A stretch of 64,000 bases of DNA, taken from NCBI RefSeq assembly GCF_946222305.1, contig NZ_CAMIHZ010000003.1, positions 1 through 64,000 of the forward strand, written 5' to 3'. The stretch comes from an uncultured Corynebacterium sp. (GTDB lineage Bacteria > Actinomycetota > Actinomycetes > Mycobacteriales > Mycobacteriaceae). A model generated the notes under the pieces. It had not been told where the DNA came from, searched no databases, and saw only the letters and a list, made by a program, of their open reading frames with translations. Both the position numbers and the translations under genes were made by a program. This document shows, in pieces, positions 35,187 through 43,644 of this stretch (position 1 is the first letter of the stretch; each line of letters begins with the position of its first letter).

Positions 35187-35625
35187 GTAGGTCCTTTCAC
35201 ATTGCGGCCCGCACTTTTCGTGGGCGATTACCCGCGCAGCTGGCGCGCACTATCGCCTGATGCAGGCAGCATGGAATTTTCGATTTAAAACGTGTGGAAA
35301 AGTGTGGATAGTTGAGAAGTTTTCATGGCCGATCACACGGGGCTTTTCACCGCTAGTTTCGCGGCTAATCCAAACCCAAGGCCGGATAACTATCCTCTTT
35401 CGATTCGAGCATCTCACCGGCCTGTGTTGTGGAGCCGTTGGCGAAATGTAACGAAATCACAACTACTTTAACACCCCCATGAGATTTTTCCAGAAATGGG
35501 ACCGCCCGATGGGGGTTAAGGGACGCAGTGTTGCGATCGTTGCCAACTGGGGCGGGTCTTGCTCACTGCATGTACCGCACAGCACCTCCCCACCGTGTCG
35601 GGCGGACGAACTAGGCTAAAGAACT
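35187..35625. other. 439-base divergent spacer between rho and fadD with a long inverted repeat
   Basis: No credible gene. It contains the rho leader and the fadD promoter. TTAACACCCCCAT (35468-35480) faces ATGGGGGTTAA (35509-35519), a widely spaced inverted repeat that could be an operator or an mRNA hairpin. A compact GCGC-AGCT-GGCGC palindrome lies at about 35235-35252 in the rho leader. Rho leaders often carry autoregulatory signals, so the long 5' region is not surprising. Confidence 0.45.
35612..35617 (+). promoter_or_regulatory. -10 hexamer TAGGCT of fadD (leaderless)
   Basis: TAGGCT ends 8 bases before ATG 35626. Confidence 0.55.
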
Positions 35626-37455
35626 ATGAAATCGGTACCCATGGAATCCACGATGCAAGAAATCCCTTTGCTGGTGAGCCGAATACTTGAGTACGGCCGA
35701 TCTGTTCACCACAACGTATCGATTTCCACGTATTTCAACGCCGAACCCGAGGTCACCACGTTTGGCGAACTCGGTAACCGCAGTGCGGCCTTGGCCCACG
35801 CACTGCGCGATCTTTTTGACATTCAACCCGGCGACCGCGTGGCCACGCTCATGTCCAATTGCGCCGAACACCTAGAAACGATGTTGGCGACAATGTCCAT
35901 GGGTGCGATCTTCCATCCGCTCAACCGCTACCTCATGGGCGAGCAAATCGGTCATATCATCAGCCATGCTCAGGACAAAGTCATCATTTGCGACCCCACC
36001 TATGCCGAGTTGCTAATCCCTCTCTTGGCCGGCTGCCCCACCGTCAAAGGGGTTATCGTCCTAGATGCCGCTGGTATTGATTCCGACGCCGCGCGCCCCA
36101 TTTTCGACGTGACCGCCTTGGTGCAAGAGTATGTGGATCGCGATCTCCCCGTCCTCGGCTACGAGGCTGCGTTGGACGGACGCCCCAGCGACTACGACTG
36201 GCCGATGATGGACGAGACCACGGCAGCGGCGGTGTGCTACTCGACGGGTACCGAAGGCACCCCGAAAGCTGTGGTGTACTCCCACCGCAGCTTGTGGCTG
36301 CACTCCATGAGCCTGCAGTCCACGGACAGTTTTTCGATTAGGAACGGTACGACGTTTTTGGCGTGTGTGCCGATCTACCACGTTCTTAGCTGGGGTGTTC
36401 CGCTGACTGCTTTCATGGTAGGCGCCCCGATGGTCTTCGTGGGTCGCACCGCTACTCCTGCGCACTTAGCGCATGTCATTGCGGATGCGATGCCACGTCA
36501 GGCTCACGGAGCCCCGACGGTGTGGACCGCTTTGATGGTGCACTACCAGAGCCACCCTCCGGCGAAAATGAGTTTGCAGGAGATTTACGCTGGAGGGTCC
36601 CAGGTCTCCCCCGCGATTATCGCGAGCTGGGAGGAGCATTTCGGTGTGGATGTCATTCACGCGTGGGGCATGACAGAAACCGGGCCGGTGGGTTCGGTTG
36701 CCCACCCACCAGCCGGTGTGGCTGGTGAAGCTCGTCAGCGATACCGAGATTCCCAAGGCCGATTCCCCGTGGGCATCGAGTACCGCATCGTAGATGACAA
36801 CGGCAATATTCTGCCGAATCACGACCGCAATGCCGGCGAGCTGCAAGTTCGTGGCAATACGGTGACGGCAAGCTACTACGAGCCCGAATCGAAGGGGGCA
36901 CTCGCGGTTTCCGGGCAACGAAGCGATGAGCATTCAGTTATTCACGACGGCGATGCCCCCGCGGCCTTCACGAACGCCACCCCATGTGTGGCAGGCGCGG
37001 AAGATGCGACAGGCGACGAGCGTTTCACCGCCGACGGGTGGCTGCGCACCGGCGATATTGGAACCGTCAACAAAGACGGCTACCTGACGATTCACGACCG
37101 TAAGAACGATTTGATTCGTTCCGGTGGCGAGTGGATCTATTCCGCGGCCCTAGAAAATTACCTCATGGAAGCTGATGAGGTCATCGAAGCTGCTGTTATT
37201 GGAATTCCCGACGAACGGTGGGGGCAGCGACCACTAGCAGTGGTGAATCTCACACCAGGGACACCACTGGGGCGCGATACCGCTGAATCACTGGCCAAAT
37301 TTATCAGTCTTCAGGTTCCCAGCTGGATGGTGCCAGAAAACTGGACCTTTGTTGACAGCATTTTCAAGACCAGCGTGGATAAGTTCGACAAAAAGGATTT
37401 ACGAGCAGCCTACCGACGTGGGTCGTTTGATGTAATCACCCTTCCCAAAGCGTAG
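35626..37455 (+). CDS. Fatty acyl-CoA synthetase / AMP-binding ligase
   Basis: Activates a carboxylic acid as acyl-AMP and then CoA thioester. 609 residues. The phosphate loop is VCYSTGTEGTPKAVVYSH, a variant of the usual YTSGTTGxPKG; the A5 motif is HAWGMTETGPVGS, the hinge region is DGWLRTGDIGTVNKDGYLTIHDRKNDLIRSGGEWI, and the C-terminal catalytic lysine is in KTSVDKFDKKDLR. An insertion of about 35 residues (GALAVSGQRSDEHSVIHDGD...CVAGAEDATGDE) sits before that hinge. Long- or medium-chain fatty acid is the likely substrate, useful to a lipid-dependent Corynebacterium; the exact substrate cannot be read. It begins a two-gene run with dedA. Confidence 0.9.
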   Translation: MKSVPMESTMQEIPLLVSRILEYGRSVHHNVSISTYFNAEPEVTTFGELGNRSAALAHALRDLFDIQPGDRVATLMSNCAEHLETMLATMSMGAIFHPLNRYLMGEQIGHIISHAQDKVIICDPTYAELLIPLLAGCPTVKGVIVLDAAGIDSDAARPIFDVTALVQEYVDRDLPVLGYEAALDGRPSDYDWPMMDETTAAAVCYSTGTEGTPKAVVYSHRSLWLHSMSLQSTDSFSIRNGTTFLACVPIYHVLSWGVPLTAFMVGAPMVFVGRTATPAHLAHVIADAMPRQAHGAPTVWTALMVHYQSHPPAKMSLQEIYAGGSQVSPAIIASWEEHFGVDVIHAWGMTETGPVGSVAHPPAGVAGEARQRYRDSQGRFPVGIEYRIVDDNGNILPNHDRNAGELQVRGNTVTASYYEPESKGALAVSGQRSDEHSVIHDGDAPAAFTNATPCVAGAEDATGDERFTADGWLRTGDIGTVNKDGYLTIHDRKNDLIRSGGEWIYSAALENYLMEADEVIEAAVIGIPDERWGQRPLAVVNLTPGTPLGRDTAESLAKFISLQVPSWMVPENWTFVDSIFKTSVDKFDKKDLRAAYRRGSFDVITLPKA

Positions 37456-37458
37456 AAT
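37453..37458 (+). promoter_or_regulatory. -10 hexamer TAGAAT of dedA, overlapping the fadD stop
   Basis: TAGAAT ends 8 bases before ATG 37467; its TAG is the stop codon of fadD. It is the closest match to the TATAAT consensus among the boxes listed. Confidence 0.5.
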
Positions 37459-37466
37459 CCTCCCCT

Positions 37467-38123
37467 ATGTTGACCTCAACTCTCGCGCTTGGGCCAGCGT
37501 GGCTGGATCCGATGCAGCTCCTGAGTGGCTCGGGCCCCTTCGGTTCGGCTATTCTGCCAGCTTTGCTCATCATCGTGTTCATCGAATCTGGCCTTCTTTT
37601 CCCGTTCCTCCCCGGCGACTCGCTGCTGTTCACCGCTGGCCTCCTGGCCAATCAGCCCGATCCATTCGCCCCGCTGTGGCTGGTCATGGTTCTGTCCCCA
37701 ATTGCGGCTTTCTTGGGCGACCAAGTGGGTTACTACATCGGCCACCGCTTCCAGCCACACATCGCCAACCGCCCCGACGGCAAAATTTTTAAGCAGGCAT
37801 ACGTGCGCCAGACCGAAGAATTCTTCGCCAAGCACGGTCCGATCACGGTCATCCTGTGCCGTTTTGTACCTATTGTGCGTACGTACGCCCCACTCGTCGC
37901 GGGCATGGCCAATATGAATTACCGCACGTTCATCACCTACAACGCGATTGGTGGCGTGCTCTGGGGCGCCGGAGTGGTTGGTCTGGGCGCCATGCTGGGT
38001 GAGATCCCATTCGTCCGCAACAACATCGAGGCCATCTTCCTGGCCATCGTTGCAATCTCAATCCTGCCTGGAATCTTCGGCATCCTGAAGTCGTGGAGCT
38101 CCAAGCGCAAGGCAGCGAACTAG
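37467..38123 (+). CDS. DedA family membrane protein
   Basis: 218 residues. Typical DedA elements: ESGLLFPFLPGDSLLFTAGLLA, PIAAFLGDQVGYYIGHRFQP and the signature CRFVPIVRTYAPLVAGMANMNYRTFITYNAIGGVLWG, with further membrane helices to the end. Family members include undecaprenyl-phosphate flippases and proteins needed for membrane potential and resistance to cationic peptides. No ribosome binding site, in keeping with the leaderless promoter. Ends 34 bases from the convergent thrB stop. Confidence 0.92.
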   Translation: MLTSTLALGPAWLDPMQLLSGSGPFGSAILPALLIIVFIESGLLFPFLPGDSLLFTAGLLANQPDPFAPLWLVMVLSPIAAFLGDQVGYYIGHRFQPHIANRPDGKIFKQAYVRQTEEFFAKHGPITVILCRFVPIVRTYAPLVAGMANMNYRTFITYNAIGGVLWGAGVVGLGAMLGEIPFVRNNIEAIFLAIVAISILPGIFGILKSWSSKRKAAN

Positions 38124-38157
38124 CCTCCTCCCCAGCGGAGAGGAACCACGCTGCCCC

Positions 38158-39084
38158 CTAGCCGGTCACGTCCACTCGGACGGGACCGGCTACTTCTAGA
38201 TCAAGGACTCGAATGCCCCGTTCGATGGCTTCGTCCTTGAGCTTTTGATCAACCTCTTCCGTCGACAGCACCATGATCGTTGGACCGGCGCCCGAAAGGA
38301 ATGCCGGGTAGCCCAAGTTGCGCAACCGATTCACCCACTCTGCGGTGATCGGCAAAACCTCCGCGCGGTACGTTTGGTGCAAACGATCACGAGTGCCCTC
38401 CCACAACAACGACGGATCCTGCTGCAAAGCCACCGTCATCACGGCCGTGCGGGAAACGTTAAAGCGGGCGTCCAAGTGCGAAACATCACTGGGCAGCACC
38501 CTGCGCACCGCTTCAGTTGAAGCGTGGAAATCTGGGACGAAAGCGGTCGCCTTAATTCTCTCATGCACTTTGATTCCAACGGCGAAGTGCCGTGGCTCGC
38601 TGCGACCGTCAATTGGCACGTTCGTCCAAGACACCACCGCCCCACCCAAGATGGAGGCAGCCGCGTTATCGGGGTGCCCCTCAAAAGCGGACGCCAACTG
38701 AACCAGCTGGTCGTCGTCCAAGGGGAAGCCCGCCAATCCGTTGGCGGCACATACTCCGGCGACGGCTGCTGAAGCCGAAGACCCCAGGCCACGAGACTGC
38801 GGAATGGAGTTGTGACAGGTGACCTTCAATCCACGCACCGATACATCCGCGGCTTTCAGGCCAGCGCGAATTGCACGGACGACTAGGTGCGACTCGTCGA
38901 GGGGAACCTCGCCTTGTCCTTCGCCAGTCACTTCGACGACCAGCGGGGCGTCGGTAACTTCTACGGTGACGTGATCGTAGAGACCAACGGCCAAGCCCAA
39001 CGTATCGAAGCCTGGGCCCAAGTTGGCCGAGGACGCGGGAACTTTAACAGTGGCTTTACGGCCGACGGGAATTTCGGTTGCCAC
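38158..39084 (-). CDS. thrB: Homoserine kinase
   Basis: Phosphorylates homoserine for threonine synthesis. 308 residues, GHMP kinase: substrate loop KVPASSANLGPGFDTLGLAV, ATP loop PQSRGLGSSASAAVAG and C-terminal FLSGAGPTIMVLS. GTG 39084 comes 3 bases after the hom stop, with GGAGGGC inside the end of hom as binding site, so hom and thrB are translationally coupled. thrC is not in the window. Confidence 0.97.
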   Translation of the reverse strand: MATEIPVGRKATVKVPASSANLGPGFDTLGLAVGLYDHVTVEVTDAPLVVEVTGEGQGEVPLDESHLVVRAIRAGLKAADVSVRGLKVTCHNSIPQSRGLGSSASAAVAGVCAANGLAGFPLDDDQLVQLASAFEGHPDNAAASILGGAVVSWTNVPIDGRSEPRHFAVGIKVHERIKATAFVPDFHASTEAVRRVLPSDVSHLDARFNVSRTAVMTVALQQDPSLLWEGTRDRLHQTYRAEVLPITAEWVNRLRNLGYPAFLSGAGPTIMVLSTEEVDQKLKDEAIERGIRVLDLEVAGPVRVDVTG

Positions 39085-39087
39085 GAC

Positions 39088-40425
39088 TTAGCCCTCCATG
39101 CGGATGACGGAGGTGACAGCCTTGACCGCGTCAAGGGCCTGCAACGCCTTCACGGTGGCTTCGAGGTCACTTTCCTTCGCGTGGTGGGTAATCACTACTA
39201 GGCGGGCGCCGTCTTCTAGGCCTTCTTGGCGCACCGTCTTAAGACTGACGCCACGCTCAGAGAAGGCGTTGGCCACTTCGGCCAGCACACCGATCTTGTC
39301 AACGACTTCCATGTCCACGTGGTAGCGGGTGGAGACATCGCCGAAGTCTGCGATGGGCAGCTGTGCGTAGGTGGAATCACCTGGGCCCTTACCACCGTGA
39401 ATGATGTTGCGTGCAGCGGCAACGGTATCGCCCAGCACGGCCGAAGCAGTTGGGCCCCCGCCAGCGCCGTTGCCGTAGAACATTAGCCGGCCTGCGGACT
39501 CGGATTCCACGAAGACAGCGTTGTAGGACTCGGAGACGCTGGCCAGTGGGTGGTTCAGGGGAACGAGAGCTGGGTATACGCGAGCAGACACGGTTTCTTG
39601 CCCTTCGTCGTTGGTGAGGCGTTCGCAGATCGCGAGCAATTTAATGGTGGAGTCCGCGGCTTTGGCGGCTTCGATGTCGTCGACACTTATGTTCCGGATG
39701 CCCTCGGTGTGGACATCGGAGCCTGCCACTCGCGTGTGGAATGCGAGGGAGGCGAGAATTGCGGCCTTGCTGGCGGCATCAAATCCGTCAACGTCGGCGC
39801 TAGGATCTGCTTCCGCGTATCCCAGATCGGTGGCTTCTTGGAGCATCTCGCCATAGCTGGCACCGCGTTCGTACATTGCATCCAGGATGAAGTTGGTGGT
39901 GCCATTGACGATTCCCATGATGGCGTTGACCTTGTCACCCGCCAGGGAGCGCAGCAGGGGGCCAACGACCGGGATAGCCGCGGCCACGGCGGCTTCGAAG
40001 AAGAGATCCTTGCCAGCCTTTTCAGCAGCTTCGGAAAGCTCGTCGGCGTGGGCTGCGATGAGTGCCTTGTTCGCGGTGACCACTGCTTTCCCCTCATTGA
40101 GGGCTGTGAGGACAACCTCTCGCGGGTAGTCGATTCCACCGATAACCTCGATGACGAGATCTACGTCATCGCGCTTGACTAGAGCTAGCGCGTCGTCGGT
40201 GAGGAGTTCCTTTTCGACACCTTCGCGGGGCTTCGTGACGTCGGAGACCGCCACACCGCGAACTTCCAGAGGTCCGCCTACACGCGCCGCGAACTCGTCG
40301 CGACGCTCACGCATTAACCGCAATACCTCCGCGCCCACGGTACCCAGACCCAGCAGGGCTACGCCAACGGTCTCGCCGGTGCCCTTACCGGGATTGAAAG
40401 CGGTCTGAGAGGTGCTGTCGGTCAT
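39088..40425 (-). CDS. hom: Homoserine dehydrogenase
   Basis: Reduces aspartate semialdehyde to homoserine, the branch point towards threonine, methionine and isoleucine. 445 residues: nucleotide fold GVALLGLGTVGAEVLRLM, catalytic region (GIVNGTTNFILDAMYERGASY, EADPSADVDGFDAASKAAILAS) and a C-terminal ACT domain (MEVVDKIGVLAEVANAFSERGVSLKTVRQEG) through which threonine inhibits the Corynebacterium enzyme. AAGGAGAG lies 9 bases before ATG 40425. Confidence 0.98.
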   Translation of the reverse strand: MTDSTSQTAFNPGKGTGETVGVALLGLGTVGAEVLRLMRERRDEFAARVGGPLEVRGVAVSDVTKPREGVEKELLTDDALALVKRDDVDLVIEVIGGIDYPREVVLTALNEGKAVVTANKALIAAHADELSEAAEKAGKDLFFEAAVAAAIPVVGPLLRSLAGDKVNAIMGIVNGTTNFILDAMYERGASYGEMLQEATDLGYAEADPSADVDGFDAASKAAILASLAFHTRVAGSDVHTEGIRNISVDDIEAAKAADSTIKLLAICERLTNDEGQETVSARVYPALVPLNHPLASVSESYNAVFVESESAGRLMFYGNGAGGGPTASAVLGDTVAAARNIIHGGKGPGDSTYAQLPIADFGDVSTRYHVDMEVVDKIGVLAEVANAFSERGVSLKTVRQEGLEDGARLVVITHHAKESDLEATVKALQALDAVKAVTSVIRMEG

Positions 40426-40470
40426 GTTGGACGACTCTCCTTGACTAGTTGGAGGGATAAAGTTTCTGCC

Positions 40471-40476
40471 ATCTTA
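40471..40476 (-). promoter_or_regulatory. Candidate -10 hexamer TAAGAT of the hom-thrB operon
   Basis: TAAGAT on the minus strand with a weak GTTTAT 17 bases further upstream. It would give a leader of about 40 bases carrying the strong binding site of hom, so this promoter is of the ordinary, leadered type. Confidence 0.4.
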
Positions 40477-40572
40477 GCGCAGATAATTCCAAAATAAACC
40501 GCTCTGTCTACTTTTGCATTTTCGACGAGCTTCACTCTTGCTTCTATTCGGCGCGACAGTAGGTTCCCGTCA

Positions 40573-40677
40573 AGTGCACTTCACAGCGTGCACTAAGTTC
40601 TCACTGATATTGCGCACGGGTTTAATCGCCCCCACACCAAGTTCGGAAGACACCACCTGTGATGTCTTCCCTTTTTC
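40573..40677 (+). ncRNA. Two hairpins, the second terminator-like: possible small RNA or leader attenuator
   Basis: AGTGCAC/GTGCACT (40573-40594) is followed by GGAAGACA...TGTCTTCC (40645-40670) and CTTTTTC. A terminator on the plus strand here cannot belong to hom, which reads away. It may end a short RNA of about 100 bases or attenuate the secreted-peptide gene 100 bases downstream. The rest of the 40426-40778 spacer shows nothing else besides the hom promoter. Confidence 0.35.
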
Positions 40678-40778
40678 ATTCTCTAGCTGCTACTAAGGTT
40701 ATCTCGCTACCATTCCTTAGCAATAAGACGAGTTCAAGGTTGCCTCCGAACTCCCCTCATCACCATTCACGAGAATGT

Positions 40779-41081
40779 ATGTCCCGCCGCCTGCCAAAGT
40801 CGCTGCTCGCCGCAGCCACCACCGCCTCCTTGCCCACCGGCGCCATGAGTGTCGCCCCTGCATCCGCCGCCACGGATACCGTTGCCGACCAGCCAACGCT
40901 CTCCTTGGACAATACGGGAGCTAATACAAGCTCCATCATGGAAGGCGATACCGCTTATAACAACGCTTTGCGCGCCCTTGGACAGATCGCCGCGGTGGGA
41001 ATCATCTTTGGTTCCATCATTGCGCTGTACAACTTTGGAGTCAGCAAAGGCATCGTTCCCCCAGTTAACTTCGGGCGCTGA
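40779..41081 (+). CDS. Small secreted or membrane-anchored protein of unknown function
   Basis: 100 residues from ATG 40779; an open frame goes back to 40659 but its first 40 residues run through the hairpin and are not protein-like. A Sec signal peptide (MSRRLPKSLLAAATTAS... cleavage after APASA near 32) leads to a short polar part, then one membrane helix (QIAAVGIIFGSIIALYNFGV) and a short tail. I do not recognise the family. It lies in a non-conserved gap between hom and lysA. Confidence 0.65.
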   Translation: MSRRLPKSLLAAATTASLPTGAMSVAPASAATDTVADQPTLSLDNTGANTSSIMEGDTAYNNALRALGQIAAVGIIFGSIIALYNFGVSKGIVPPVNFGR

Positions 41082-41125
41082 GCGACAATGAACTTGGGCC
41101 GTTAAGCCACAACGTCTTCTTCCAA

Positions 41126-42175
41126 CTACGCTTGCTCGTATGTCAGCACCTTGTACTTCAAATGGTTAGCCCGTTCCCATACGGCGCCAAGCACCAGGAT
41201 CAGGACCGCAGCTACGGCCCAGCCAGCCAGAATTCCGAAACCTGTTCCGGAATGCAGGTCAGGGAAATAGAGGACGTGTCGCATAGCCTGAACGAAGCCC
41301 GATCCCACCCAGAACTGGTGCAGCCACGAAAAGAACGCTGGCTGCAATACGGGTTCAAACACACCGCCGCTGGTTGTGAAGTTCAGTCCCACAAACATGG
41401 CCGAATAAACGAAACCGCTCCATCGTCCAAGTATTGGGTGTAGCCCCACGGTGACACCCAGCACGATGAGGAAGTAAGCCATCGCGAGTGCCCAGACTGT
41501 CCAGCCATGGCCCGCGAACATCTGCATTGCCCACCGGGCAAACGCGAACTCAATCGTTACGACCGTCAGAGCCACGGGCAAAGTCAGCGCCACTCTCTTG
41601 CGGTAGCTATAAGTCGATCCCGCGACCGAGATAGCAATTCCTAGAGCATAAGCCGACACACTCAATACGACGAGGAAGAAGAAGCTGTTCTGGCCAGCTG
41701 AATCGTGCGCATCTAGGGGCACTACTTCCTGCACCGTCATCGGCTGGTGCGCTTTCGATGCCACCGCGAAGAACATTCGCAGCACCACGTTATTCAGAGT
41801 CTCCGAATAAGCCGGAGCGGTCATGACCTTCGCCTCGTCGCGTCCCGGAACGTAAGCGCCCGCCACCTCCGTGCGCTTTAGCGCATCTGCAGCCAGGTTC
41901 TCGGTCGGGTAGGTTCGCACATCCGCTTTCTCTCCGAATGCGCTCTGCAGTTTTTCCGCAGTAGCCGCGATCTCAGGCCCCTGCCCCACCACTCCCACCG
42001 GAACGTGGTGCGGTTCGGGCTGATGGAACCCCGCTAGGTACGCGACCGTCATCACAAACCCCATGAACATCGTTGGGAGCAAGTGATTGACGAATCGCCT
42101 CATCGGCAACTCTCGCGGAGCTTTCTTCGTTACGGCAGCATGGGCAGTTTTTTCTTCAGAGCGGTGTAATGCCAT
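41126..42175 (-). CDS. DUF3533/YhgE-Pip-like membrane protein (ABC-2-type permease relative)
   Basis: 349 residues. One N-terminal membrane helix (LLPTMFMGFVMTVAYLAGF), an extracytoplasmic domain of about 110 residues (HHVPVGVVGQGPEIAATAEKLQ, AGAYVPGRDEAKVMTAPAYSETLNN), then five to six C-terminal helices. This topology is that of YhgE/Pip and DUF3533 proteins, linked to drug export or surface secretion. No ATPase partner adjoins. ATG 42175 has TAATGT 7 bases upstream. Not part of the conserved lysA-hom core, so probably an insertion. Confidence 0.75.
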   Translation of the reverse strand: MALHRSEEKTAHAAVTKKAPRELPMRRFVNHLLPTMFMGFVMTVAYLAGFHQPEPHHVPVGVVGQGPEIAATAEKLQSAFGEKADVRTYPTENLAADALKRTEVAGAYVPGRDEAKVMTAPAYSETLNNVVLRMFFAVASKAHQPMTVQEVVPLDAHDSAGQNSFFFLVVLSVSAYALGIAISVAGSTYSYRKRVALTLPVALTVVTIEFAFARWAMQMFAGHGWTVWALAMAYFLIVLGVTVGLHPILGRWSGFVYSAMFVGLNFTTSGGVFEPVLQPAFFSWLHQFWVGSGFVQAMRHVLYFPDLHSGTGFGILAGWAVAAVLILVLGAVWERANHLKYKVLTYEQA

Positions 42176-42182
42176 GCCGAAT

Positions 42183-42188
42183 ACATTA
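42183..42188 (-). promoter_or_regulatory. -10 hexamer TAATGT of the DUF3533-like gene (leaderless)
   Basis: TAATGT on the minus strand ends 7 bases before ATG 42175. Confidence 0.5.
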
Positions 42189-42213
42189 GCACCCTATGTA
42201 TCTGCTCCAGTTT

Positions 42214-43635
42214 TCAGCTTGGATCGACTTCCAGCGCCAAGACATCTTCAATCGTTTCCCGCCGCACCATCACGCGATGCTCCCCACCGGAGACCACGAT
42301 CACTGGAGGGCGTGTCATCATGTTGTACCGCGAGGCCATGGAAAAACAATAAGCACCCGTAGCACCCAGCATGATGAGGTCCCCGGTCTGAACGTCATCG
42401 GGCATGAGGGCGTCATTGACCAAAATATCGCCCGATTCACAGTGGGAACCGACAATGCGACTTGGAATCATGTTGCCGCTGACCTGGCGATTGACAACAC
42501 GACAATCGTATTCCGCCTCGTACAACGCCGGTCGGATGTTATCGCTCATCCCACCGTCCACCGACAGATAACGGCGGGTGGCATGTTCGGAAACATCCAC
42601 ATCCTTCACCGTGCCTACGCGGTAAATCGTAACTGTTGAGGGGCCCGCAATTGCCCGTCCCGGCTCCACGTTGAGCACCGGTTTGGGTACACCGGCCGTC
42701 TGTGCCGCTTTCGCAACTTTTTCTTTGAGGTCCGACGCCACCTCGTCCACATCCAACGCTTCCTGATCTGGCATGTAGGCGATACCGTAACCGCCGCCCA
42801 AATCCAGCACGTTGAAATTAGCCAGCGATGCTTCGTCGAATTCCTCGAGGCCAGGCAGGTCATTCAGCAGTCGCGCCCACAGGCCCAGCAGGCGTTCAGC
42901 GGCCAGTGCGAAACCGGATGCTTCAAAGACTTGGGAACCCACGTGGCAGTGCAAACCGCGCAGGCGCAGACCCGGGGCGGTCGCGACGGAGACCGCAGCC
43001 TTGTAGGCAGTACCCGAAGACAATGAGAAGCCGAACTTCTGATCCTCGTGGCTGGTGGCGATGAATTCGTGCGTTTCAACATGCACGCCTGGGGTGACGC
43101 GAATGAGGACGTCTTGGGTGCGCCCCAGTTGCTGGCACACTTCGGAGAGACGTGTGATCTCCTGTTCCGAGTCGATAACAATGAGCTCCACCCCAGATTC
43201 CACCGCCAAGGTGAGGAATTCTGGGGCCTTGTTGTTACCGTGCACGGTAATGCGATCGGCGGGGAAATCCGCGGCGAGGGCTACCTTGAGCTCGCCATAA
43301 CTGGCGATATCGAGCGCCAAACCTTCTTCCGCGACCCAGCGTGCAATCGTTTTCGTGAGGAACGCCTTGGATGCGTAGTGCACTCGCTCGCCGCCTTCGA
43401 AGGCGCGGGCGAGGGCGCGGCATCGTGCACGGAAGTCGTCCTCATTAATGACGAACGCCGGGGTGCCGTACTCCTCAGCAATGTCCGTGAGTGCGACACC
43501 GGCGATCGAGACTTTGCCGCCATCGTTTCGTGTCGTGTCCTGCGGGTAAACGTGCGCGGGGAGCTGGTTGAATTCCGCGACGGTTTCCGTTCGGCGACGC
43601 AGTGGGACGTTGGGCAGCTTAGTCTCCGGATCCAT
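42214..43635 (-). CDS. lysA: Diaminopimelate decarboxylase
   Basis: Last step of lysine synthesis. 473 residues, PLP alanine-racemase-type barrel: the PLP lysine is in RVHYASKAFLTK (about 88), phosphate-binding glycines in LDLGGGYGIAY, and the second active-site element is VGSHCESGDIL. AGGAGAACCCC precedes ATG 43635, 9 bases after the argS stop; argS-lysA is the classic Corynebacterium operon. Confidence 0.97.
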   Translation of the reverse strand: MDPETKLPNVPLRRRTETVAEFNQLPAHVYPQDTTRNDGGKVSIAGVALTDIAEEYGTPAFVINEDDFRARCRALARAFEGGERVHYASKAFLTKTIARWVAEEGLALDIASYGELKVALAADFPADRITVHGNNKAPEFLTLAVESGVELIVIDSEQEITRLSEVCQQLGRTQDVLIRVTPGVHVETHEFIATSHEDQKFGFSLSSGTAYKAAVSVATAPGLRLRGLHCHVGSQVFEASGFALAAERLLGLWARLLNDLPGLEEFDEASLANFNVLDLGGGYGIAYMPDQEALDVDEVASDLKEKVAKAAQTAGVPKPVLNVEPGRAIAGPSTVTIYRVGTVKDVDVSEHATRRYLSVDGGMSDNIRPALYEAEYDCRVVNRQVSGNMIPSRIVGSHCESGDILVNDALMPDDVQTGDLIMLGATGAYCFSMASRYNMMTRPPVIVVSGGEHRVMVRRETIEDVLALEVDPS

Positions 43636-43644
43636 GGGGTTCTC

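Noticed and set aside
35260..35451. 63-codon frame in the rho-fadD spacer
   Set aside because: No ribosome binding site or promoter and no protein-like composition.
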